The notes beneath the pieces were generated by a model. That model worked only from the letters and a program-made list of their open reading frames with translations. It was not told the DNA's origin and did no database searches. The position numbers and the translations under genes were made by a program. 60,000 nt of DNA, taken from positions 46,076,581-46,136,580 of the forward strand of contig OX442314.1 in assembly GCA_949358305.1 (NCBI GenBank). Direction: 5' to 3'. Below, piece after piece: positions 29,446 to 38,652 of this stretch. Source of the DNA: Strigamia acuminata. Taxonomy: Eukaryota; Arthropoda; Chilopoda; Geophilomorpha; Linotaeniidae. How positions within the stretch are numbered: position 1 is the stretch's first letter; the number at the start of each line of letters is the position of its first letter.

Positions 29446-30735
29446 TCAAGCAACGTGAATACCTGTTTCATGTTGCCTATTTCGATCATCTACCATTCCC
29501 AACAGTCGGTCACTATTGTGAAAAATCGGATTCCGATTACCAGGGAGCGGATTGCGATCAGCTCTCCGTTCCTCAGAATCTGAAGGACGTTTTCTTTTTG
29601 AGCGATGGCGGCGACGCGAACGTTGGTCGTCATCACTCGATAATCCAGATTGGCTACTTAACTCTGAAACAACAGAAATTGTTATTGTTTCGGGAGTCAA
29701 AATAGGAACAGTTGGCGCAGCCATTTCTGGTTGTACCAATTGGTCAGTGTAGTTTCTTGCTTGTAAACGATCTTTCATTTCTGCAAGCTCTTCTTGAGTT
29801 CGCAACAAATCAGCTCGGAGAATTTCATTCTCATTTATTTGATTTTGCGATTCGTCCGGTTGTAATCGCTTAGCAGGGCCGCTAGACTTGACTTGTCCGC
29901 TCGTACTGGGTTGATCCAGCGAGTGGAAAATCTCATCTTCACGCTTAGCTATTTTGCTTTCGCGAGTACGCTGTGTTTTAGCACGTGTGTCTAATTCAGC
30001 AGCATATCTCACTAGTTGATTATGATTGCGTTGGTAGTGATCTGCCAAATCAATCAACTCTTTATTTTTCTGCTCTAACTTACTTTTGGTAAGTTCTTGC
30101 TGTCTTCGCGCCTCTTGGTGTGAGCGAATTGAAAGTTCATTTCTAGTATTCATCTTAGAAAGATCTTCCACTTCACTTTTTAATCTGTATTCTCTAGCTT
30201 TTTGGGCTAGAAATTCCTCATTTTGTCGATTGAGTTCCATGTGTTGGAGCTCAACCTCCGCTTTTTGTTGTTGAAGCTCCGCTTCTTTTCGTTCCATTTC
30301 AAATTGTAAATTTGAAACGGCACGATCAGTGTGAAGTCGTATCATGGCGCGATGAATCTCTTCCACCGTCATGTCGTCCGTTATTTGGGCGCCATCCTGG
30401 CGTGCTTGATTTCTCAACGCATCCAGCATGGTCATGCGAGGAGGTGATTCGTGAGACGATTCACTTTCCATTTCACGTAACGTATTTTCCACTTCCTCCA
30501 GTGGAAGTGGCGGGAGTTCTTGTTCGTTAGAACTCGCACTTGATGCGCTCAGGGCTCTAGCAACTTCATTTTCAGCATCCTTAAGTTGTTTCGGATCTGG
30601 AACTGGTGTTATTTCTTCAGAAATAATTTTCTCCACAAGCATTTCAGGCTCGAGAGCCGGCAAAACCGTCGCTGCTCGTTTCTGAGTGCTTGGTCGACCT
30701 CGCTGTCGTTTCACAATTTGCATTGGCCTAGCCAT
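29446..30735 (-). pseudogene. gag: Gag of element I, N-terminal coiled-coil part ending at an in-frame TGA
   Basis: 429 codons from ATG 30735 (caaaATGGCT, the same type of context as element 1 gag). Long Glu/Gln/Arg/Leu-rich coiled coil (FEMERKEAELQQQKAEVELQ and beyond), then a basic RS-like tail (RSRRRHRSKRKRP). Stop TGA at 29446-29448. Downstream the same frame continues without another stop into the capsid half. Either a nonsense mutation (CGA to TGA is a simple transition) or stop-codon readthrough. Total length of both parts (about 965) is close to element 1 Gag (1027). Confidence 0.75.
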
Positions 30736-30807
30736 TTTGTCAAATTGAAAAAGAACAATGGAAATAAAGGATCTTTTTGCAAAAATCGGATTTTAACAAT
30801 TAAAACA

Positions 30808-30825
30808 ATCCCGGCCGGGCCCCCA
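30808..30825 (-). other. Primer binding site, tRNA-Pro-like (element I)
   Basis: On the minus strand TGGGGGCCCGGCCGGGAT, two bases (CT) after the LTR end. One or two differences from a tRNA-Pro complement. Confidence 0.75.
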
Positions 30826-30827
30826 AG

Positions 30828-31899
30828 TGCGGCGATCCGGGTTTTTACTTAATAAATCGGGGAGATTTATAAAGCAATCGTCGTAGAGATGCCGTACAGG
30901 ACTTCTACTCTGTGGCCAAATGTTTGTCTAGGGGAATGATTTTACACAGAGTAAAGGAAAAATTAGATAGTTTTAATTAGTTCAAAAATACACAGGAGGT
31001 ATATGCAAAATAATAATGTTTGGGGTCGATCTGGCTTCTTCTACACCAATATAGACTCACAGTCGACCGTTGGCTCCAAGATGGCGTCGATGGCGTCGTG
31101 TGAGCGCGGGATTTTAGCGGAGTAAACTCAACGCTAAAATACGCCTCTAAATATTCTAAAATCCTCGCGGAGCAAGCTCAACACGAGAATACGTCTTGCA
31201 CACAGCGGTTCGATTATTACGGAGCAAGCTCGACGTAACAATCCGTCTTAACACAGATCGCTTTGTGGAGTTAAACTCGACACAAAGCCTTCAAATTGAC
31301 AGAGCAAGCTCAATGTCAATTCACACACAGAAATGGCTTAAATTACGCGTAGTAATTCAAGCAGAAAGGCGCTATTCTGTACAGTTGGTACAGACCAGCA
31401 ATGAATCTCGATTCTTCCAATATCACAGATCACACTTAGCGAGTTTGGGCATAAGTTTGACACGGTTGTGAAAGGTTTGGAAGCAGGATCAAGAGTGCGG
31501 GAAGAGTGGGCCAAAACCGTTTGGCTCACTCCTGAATCTGCTCAGAAAAGCTGCGCAGATGACGAGTTGCACAAAGATCACACACGGCCGCCTTCGGGTC
31601 GTGTGCAACAATTGAGCCGGGCACGCGCGAGGGGAAGGGATGCTCCGCCCAGGCACACGCCTAGCAGCATCATCAAAGCAATGCACGCTGCAGCGCGATT
31701 GGTTGACGCTGTTGCTGGGCCAAAACTTGCTGCAAAACACAATATTATTTGGGTAATATTGTGTCTTGTTTTATATTTGATTAATATATATTTTATTTCA
31801 ATTTACATTGAAACAAAACATATAAGCTTGTTGAATATGTTTGTAAGACAATTTGGAAATATGGTGCGCACTCAAATAGGAATATTTGAGGTCACCACA
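30828..31899 (-). repeat. 5' LTR of element I (subfamily A) with hairpin array
   Basis: 1072 bp, nearly identical to both LTRs of element II but not to its own partner at 20025. Contains consecutive hairpins: ATTTTAGCG/CGCTAAAAT (31111-31140), ATCCTCGCG/CACGAGAAT (31161-31190, 7 of 9 pairs), GATTATTACG/CGTAACAATC (31212-31243, 9 of 10), GCTTTGTG/CACAAAGC (31260-31288), AATTGACA/TGTCAATT (31294-31321) and GCTTAAATTAC/GTAATTCAAGC (31336-31362, 10 of 11). The first five share the loop GAGYAARCTCRA. Confidence 0.88.
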
Positions 31900-32123
31900 A
31901 AATTTCCCAACACACATTTTATTTATTCCAATTTTTGGAATTTTTTTTTTTTTTTTTTTATCTCATCTCCAAAAACATAGGCTTAAAAAAACGAATTGTG
32001 ACGTGTTGCCTACGAATTGGACGTTAATTTGGCGCATGCGCTTAATCAATCCCGCCCGCGCACAGCAAGTGGAACGTTAGGCAAACGATAGAAGATCGAA
32101 ATTCAAATGGAAAAAAAATTCCG
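31900..32123. other. Unrecognised linker between element I and segment copy B
   Basis: AT-rich, with a run of about 20 T near 31937-31957. It matches neither the left flank of element I nor the expected continuation of segment copy A, which would be caagagaaac. Confidence 0.5.
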
Positions 32124-32964
32124 TTTTTTCATTTCACAATTTCTTTTGATTTAACACGGTTTTTTTAATGACAATTTTTAAATCTAATGCTGACTCCGCA
32201 CCTCTCACCATTTATCACTGTCACACTGTGAACTGGAAAAACAAATTAACATGTATCGGAAAATAGTGGCGCCATCTATATGTCAAAGTTGCTGTCAGCC
32301 GTCGACTATCGCGGCCCTCGACTGTCGTTTGAATTAATTTCCATTTTCATTTTTAGCAGCGATACAGCATATAAGCCTTTTTCCAAAAACGTATTTTTTT
32401 GTTTTACCTGTTACGATACAAATTAAATTCAACGGTTTAATTTATCTTTTATTAGTTGAAAAGCTTTGATCTAACGCAGTGAAACCAGCTTTATAGTTAT
32501 GCTGGAGTTTTTAAGGGGCAGAAATTTTTCAATGTAGAATAATTAATTAAATAAGTAACCTGGTACCACCAGTTGGTAGTGTTTAAAGGCGTCACCTTCA
32601 CACATTTAAAAAAACAAAAAACAAACAATCAAAAATCAAAAATGTAAATTGTTAAATTTATTGTCAATCCTACACAAACCATTCTTAATTCACAGGCATG
32701 CTGGTGAAGTGGTCAATTGTTTGCCCCTCAAGATAGATAAGCTTACAGCCACCATCAATAAGACATTCCATTTCCCGTGGACATCTTTTATGAGAACAAG
32801 GATCTTCACCACTTCAAAAAGTAACAAAACAAAGACGATTAAGTAATGAAACCATTCCCAAATTCAAGTTTACCTAAAACTGTGATCGATGACGCTGATT
32901 AAAACCAAGAGAAACACTAAACCAATTGCTTTCATTTTGATTTTTGATTCGCGGATGTTCTGCA
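32124..32964. repeat. KIN17 3' flank, segment copy B
   Basis: Matches copy A from ttttgatttaacacgg through gattaaaac (32908) apart from missing blocks (18062-18783 and about 19378-19938 of copy A). It then continues into sequence not seen next to copy A, up to the element II target site TGCA (32961-32964). No coding sequence of KIN17 remains here. Confidence 0.75.
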
Positions 32965-34025
32965 TGTGGTGACCTCAAATATTCCTATTTGAGTGCGCAC
33001 CATATTTCCAAATTGTCTTAAAAAACATATTCAACAAGCTTATATGTTTTGTTTCAATGTAAATTGAAACAAAATATATATTAATCAAATATAAAACAAG
33101 ACACAATATTACCCAAATAATATTGTGTTTTGCAGCAAGTTTTGGCCCAGCAACAGCGTCAACCAATCGCGCTGCAGCGTGCATTGCTTTGATGATGCTG
33201 CTAGGCGTGTGCCTGGGCGGAGCATCCCTTCCCCTCGCGCGTGCCCGGCTCAATTGTTGCACACGACCCGAAGGCGGCCGTGTGTGATCTTTGTGCAACT
33301 CGTCATCTGCGCAGCTTTTCTGAGCAGATTCAGGAGTGAGCCAAACGGTTTTGGCCCACTCTTCCCGCACTCTTGATCCTGCTTCCAAACCTTTCACAAC
33401 CGTGTCAAACTTATGCCCAAACTCGCTAAGTGTGATCTGTGATATTGGAAGAATCGAGATTCATTGCTGGTCTGTACCAACTGTACAGAATAGCGCCTTT
33501 CTGCTTGAATTACTACGCGTAATTTAAGCCATTTCTGTGTGTGAATTGACATTGAGCTTGCTCTGTCAATTTGAAGGCTTTGTGTCGAGTTTAACTCCAC
33601 AAAGAGACGGATTGTTACGTCGAGCTTGCTCCGTAATAATCGAACCGCTGTGTGCAAGACGTATTCTCGTGTTGAGCTTGCTCCGCGAGGATTTTAGAAT
33701 ATTTAGAGGCGTATTTTAGCGTTGAGTTTACTCCGCTAAAATCCCGCGCTCACACGACGCCATCGACGCCATCTTGGAGCCAACGGTCGACTGTGAGTCT
33801 ATATTGGTGTAGAAGAAGCCAGATCGACCCCGAACATTATTATTTTGCATATACCTCCTGTGTATTTTTGAACTAATTAAAACTATCTAATTTTTCCTTT
33901 ACTCTGTGTAAAATCATTCCCCTAGACAAACATTTGGCCACAGAGTAGAAGTCCTGTACGGCATCTCTACGACGATTGCTTTATAAGTCTCCCCGATTTA
34001 TTAAGTAAAAACCCGGATCGCCGCA
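32965..34025 (+). repeat. 5' LTR of element II
   Basis: TGTGGTGACC...CGCCGCA, 1061 bp. It lacks 12 bp (part of one hairpin arm near 33600) relative to the 3' LTR. PBS TGGGGGCCCAGCCGGGAT at 34028-34045 follows after CT. Confidence 0.9.
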
Positions 34026-34043
34026 CTTGGGGGCCCAGCCGGG

Positions 34044-37000
34044 ATGTTAAGTCATCCATTCATAATTTTAAGAAATAAATATCCTATTATTTTATTAGGA
34101 TGTGATTTCATGAATCGACTCAATATTCAACCAAATCCTAAGACCATGTCTTGGAATTTTGTCAAGTCTTTGAAAGAAGATTTACCTTTTGTTCCTCAAG
34201 CGATTCTTGATCGTTATCAAGAGTTCCTTGATCCACCCGAAGAAATCATGAAACGCGACTTTATTAAAGCAAATCACATGAAAGCTGGTTCCGCCACTGC
34301 ATGTCAAGCTAAAGTTGCCAATGAAGAAAATATAGTACAAAGACTTGTTAGCGACGCTAATTTGTCAATGGAAAATAATTTAATGCTTGAAAAAGTATTA
34401 AAGAAACATGAAAAAATTTTATCACGCCGACCAGGTAGAACACACCTCGTTAGGCATGAAATTAAACTGGACACTAAAGTTCCAATTAGAGTTCCGTTTA
34501 AAAGCGTAAATCCACAGAAACGTGAAATTATCCGTCAAATCTGTCAAGATATGTTGGATAATGGGTACGTCGAACAAGCCACTGGAGACTATGGAATGCG
34601 AATAGTTCTAGTGATGCGTCCGGATTGTGATCCGAGACTCTGCATTGATTTTAGACCACTCAATGCACATACATTATACGACCCTCCTCAAATGCCCAGC
34701 ATTGAGGAAATCTTGCGAGAACTCGAAGGTTTGAATGGGTCACAACAATAGATTTGTCAAAAGGCTATTGGCAAATAGAGGTTCATCCGAACGACCGTGC
34801 TAAAACTGCGTTTTGGAGCCCTTTGGGTCGACTACAATTTCGAGTCATGCCCTTTGGCCTCGTAAATGCGCCGTCAACTTTCCAAAAGTTGATAGAAAAG
34901 ATTTTGGGGGACGCCTATCGAAAATTTGCATGGGCATACCTCGATGATATAATTATTATATCTAAAAATTTTGAAGAACACATGATTCATCTGGAAGAAA
35001 TTCTGAGTAAACTTGAAAATGCAAATCTTCATGTTCATCCAGAAAAATCAAAATTTGGCAGAAAAGAATTAACTTTTCTTGGCTACAAGTTAAGTGTTCA
35101 AGGAGTTAGTGTCGACCCTAAAAAAGTCGCCGCTATTAAAGAAATGCCAACTCCTTCAAATTTGAAAGAGTTGCAAAGATTTTTGGGAATGGTGAACTTT
35201 TTTCACAGATTACTCAAGAATCTAGCAGTCATGACAGAACCTCTACGTCCTTTACTCAAAAAGGATGTGGAATTTATTTGGTCAGAAATTCATCAAGAAG
35301 CTTTTGATCAAATAAAAGATGCTTTAACGAATGCAGAAACAATGGCCATGCCTGATTTGACAGAACCATTTATTGTGCATACCGACGCTAGCAGGAAAGG
35401 ACTAGGCGCCGCGCTTATGCAAATGAGGGAAATCGATGATCAAAATATCGAAGTGCCTTGTGTTTATGCCAGCAGAAGTTTGCAACCTGCTGAGATAAAT
35501 TACAGCGCCACAGAATTAGAATGCCTTGCGGTAATCTGGGCATTACGTAAATTTCGACATTATTTGGAATTTACCACATTCATAGTTAGGACTGACCATC
35601 AAGCACTAAAATGGTTGATGCAGTTAGACGAACCTGCCGGAAGGTTAGCACGTTGGCAAATGGAGCTGATGCGCTATTCTTTCGAAATACAATACATTAA
35701 AGGTCCACTAAATGTTTTAGCGGATGCTTTATCGAGATCACCGATTGATAAACCGGAAAATCCTGAAGATGATGGAGATAATGACGAATTATTATCTTAC
35801 TGTCCATCACCTCAACGAAATTGGAAAATGGGAAAATTTCATGAACTTCCTGTCTCCACGCTGGAGGAAAAGGAAGATCACGAATTCGTCAATTATTGGA
35901 CTAAAATTTATGACCCCTCTGAGGAATCAGATGACGTCATAAGAGCGCAAATTTCAAAGAAATTTCAAATTCCTTCGTCAAACGTTTTAATAAAAGCATT
36001 TGTCGCCAAAATTGTAGAGCGTCTTGATTGTGAACCCCCCACAAGGGAAGACATAATCAAGGCCCAAAAAGAAGATAAAGTTTGCCAATTAATGCGTAAT
36101 TTTTTAAATTGTAACCAATTTCCGCCTGACGTCACAACGCGACTCCAGAGGAAACAATACAGAAAACACGCAACCACCTTCTTAATTGAAGATGACTTAT
36201 TAATGCAATTTCATCCCACAATGTCTGATGAATTGGGGGAGGATGGGAGAGCACTCAAAGTTTTTGTACCTCAGACATTGAAGTATAAAATTATTTGGCT
36301 AATGCATGGCCACCCACTTTCTGGCCACCCAGGAATTGCAAGGACTCTTTATCGAGCACGCCGAATTTATACCTGGAAAGGCATGAAATCTGACATTACG
36401 AGATTCATTCGACATTGCGAGCGTTGTCAAGCTTGCAAGCCTCGAACGAAAGGACAAATTGAAGCAGCGCAAATGGGTCCTTACAGCCCATTTGACTGCC
36501 TAAGTGTTGATTTGACCGGCCCGAAACCTCGGACGCGCAAAAACAACACACATATTTTAGTCATACTTGACGTGGCAACTCATTGGCCAGAATTATATCC
36601 AATGTGTAACCCCACTGCTGGAAAAGTAGCAAATTGCATTTATCACCTTTCCATGAGCATGGGATTCCCTCGTAAAATTATTTCTGACAACGGCCCGCAA
36701 TTTCGTGCCCAAGTCTTTAAAAAATTTTGTGAAAAGTTCAAGATGGTTCCAACACCAACTTCAACGTATCACCCACAAGCTAACCCGGTTGAAAGGGTTA
36801 ACCGTGACATCAAATATCTGGTTGCAATTTATTCATCTGTTCATTCCAAATGGGACGAATATTTGCGTGAATTTGCATTTAGTTTGAGAACTACGGTGAC
36901 GAGAGGAAGAGACTTCTCTCCCGCATTTCTTAACTTTTTTCGCGAACTCAGAGTACCTTGGGATCCAAGAATACCTGAAGGAATTTTGGTCGTAGATCCA

Positions 37001-37831
37001 AAAAACCCACATTTATACGTGCAAAAGTTGGAAGCTGTTATCGCCGAAACATATCAGCACATGATGTCACACGTGTTAGATTTGCGTAGACGAGTTAATC
37101 TTAAAAAAGAAGGTGAGAAGTTCTCCAATTTTAAATTAAACGATTTAGTTTGGAGAGATTCTCATGTTTTGTCGAGCGCTGCCCGCGGCATTGCAGCTGG
37201 CATCGCTGATAAAAGAACAGGACCTTATGTAATAACCAAAGTATTACAGGGAGGTTCGGTGGAATTGAGAAAGCTGGAAAACAACGAAATATTTCCAGCT
37301 GTCCATTCGTCTGAATTAACTCCGTATTTCCCGAGTTTCGATCAGGAAGTATGGTTAGAAGGCGAGGAAGTCGGTCAAAAGACTGAAAATATAATTAATA
37401 CGTTAGATGACGATGAATTAAAGAAAATACCTGTTGATAATTCATCCAAACCACAAATGGAGTCAGACCTCGTGAATAACGACGTTGAACTTCGTGACAG
37501 TTTCAAAAAGCTTGAAATTGCTAAAAAATTAAATAAAAAGGTGTTTTTAGAAAAGAAACAAAAAACATCTGAAATAAAAGACTCATCTGACTCAGTCTCC
37601 GATGACAATGAAGACGGCGATTTAAATACAATAAATCCCTCGCCGACAAAGAGATATAATCTTCGGACTCGTAAACCGAGAGGAAAAAACAACATGTGTC
37701 TTCTCCCCTCGATAACCTCGAGATCCAGGGATCAGCCGTATGACGTAAGGAGCAATTCCCCAAGCCATACGCAAACCAATCAAACAATAAGATTGGATGA
37801 CGTCACTAACCGCGACGTTACCCAAACGTAA
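34044..37831 (+). pseudogene. pol: Pol of element II, 5'-truncated and frameshifted
   Basis: The first reading block (34044-34751) starts inside protease, after the active site has been lost, and ends at a premature stop in RT. The second (34754-37831, 1025 codons) carries the rest of RT (YLDD), RNase H and a complete-looking integrase with C-terminal module. Compared with element I one base is missing near 34722-34731, which explains the break. The protease-RT junction that is broken in element I (acac) is intact here (acacac). Without gag and protease the element would depend on a relative for mobility. Confidence 0.88.
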
Positions 37832-37951
37832 CTTCCGGTATTTGAACTGATCACTTCGCGTCTGAGTTCACTTCGATCTCACACGTGTGTTAAGTGCTCA
37901 TCCCAAACCAAAAGCGAAACGACAGGATTAATTCTCCCAGAATCTCCGATT

Positions 37952-38029
37952 GTAAGTAGTTTTTTCTTTGGAATTTTCCAAGGAAAAACTAATAAATTAA
38001 TTTTCGTTTTTCTTCTTCATTTGGATTAG
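37952..38029 (+). other. Intron in ORF3 leader (element II)
   Basis: 78 bp, GTAAGTAG...GGATTAG. In element I the flanking sequence is continuous, and the spliced element II leader has the same length (39 nt from ggatta to aaatgg) as the element I leader. Lies 8 nt before the ORF3 ATG. Confidence 0.7.
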
Positions 38030-38037
38030 TCGTTCAA

Positions 38038-38301
38038 ATGGAAGAAGAGGAACCGAAAGAAGGAAGCAAAGCCGGCGCCAACAGCCTTGAATTAGAAACA
38101 AATTCGACGTTGCTTGGTTCCGCAAACACCTCGAATGCATCCGTGGATGTCACCGAAGAGTCCGCCGAAGCGTCCGCCGAAGCTCAAGCCGCTCTGGCCG
38201 ACGCTGCTGCCCGTTTGCCAGTCACGCCGTCTCAGCCCCGACTACGAGGAGGCCTATTCGCCGATCCAAACGGCGAAACTCGTGCACAGAGACACGAACG
38301 G
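38038..38301 (+). CDS. ORF3 exon 1, acidic (element II)
   Basis: 88 codons from ATG 38038, Glu/Ala/Ser-rich and acidic (MEEEEPKEGSKAG at the start), ending ...QRHER at CGG|GTAAATAA. Unspliced it would stop at 38317-38319. Equivalent to the first ~88 codons of ORF3 in element I. Confidence 0.75.
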
Positions 38302-38652
38302 GTAAATAATTTAAAATAAAATTACCTTTCAGTCATGAAAAGTAATTAAAAGTGCATTTTCACTCAGAAAAAGCGAAAAGTTCGTTGGTAACGCCTTTGC
38401 AAGAAGGCGCCGCCATTTTTTATCATCAGATGGCGCTGTGTCTCGTTTTTGAGGCGTTGCTACGGTAACGCTCCAACATTGAAACATAGCCGTCGGAAAC
38501 AACGTTTTTCACGATTTTTCAAATATTTTGAAAAATTTAATGAATCTAAACTGTCGAATGAAATCTCACCCGTGATTTTATTCACTGAAAATTCGGAAAT
38601 AATTATTTTACACGAAAAATGGATTTTAATTATTTCTTCGAATATTTTACAG
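38302..38652 (+). other. Phase-0 intron in ORF3 (element II)
   Basis: 351 bp, starts GTAAATAAT and ends TTTTACAG. Precise removal restores the exact codon succession found in element I (CGG|ATC, R-I). AT-rich with no ORF continuity. The exact GT-AG match and clean absence in element I are strong evidence for a real intron. Confidence 0.85.

Larger units (their letters stand above)
20025..31899 (-). mobile_element. Gypsy element I, defective and probably chimeric
   Basis: Minus-strand element of 11,875 bp: 5' LTR on the right, 3' LTR on the left, with PBS, gag, pro, pol, ORF3 and purine tract in order. Defects: an in-frame TGA in gag, a frame change before protease, and a 2-bp loss between protease and RT. 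The two LTRs differ clearly in the roughly 300 bp next to the PBS side, the terminal flanks AAAC and AAAT do not match as a target duplication, and only the left flank matches segment copy B. The ends therefore probably come from two insertions. Confidence 0.88.

Noticed and set aside
29446-29448. TGA in gag as a selenocysteine codon
   Set aside because: No SECIS-like element or catalytic context; nonsense mutation or readthrough is simpler.
31100-31370. Repeats resembling a CRISPR-like array
   Set aside because: The constant part is a loop of 12 nt and the flanks are self-complementary pairs, inside eukaryotic LTRs. No cas genes, and no repeat-spacer structure.
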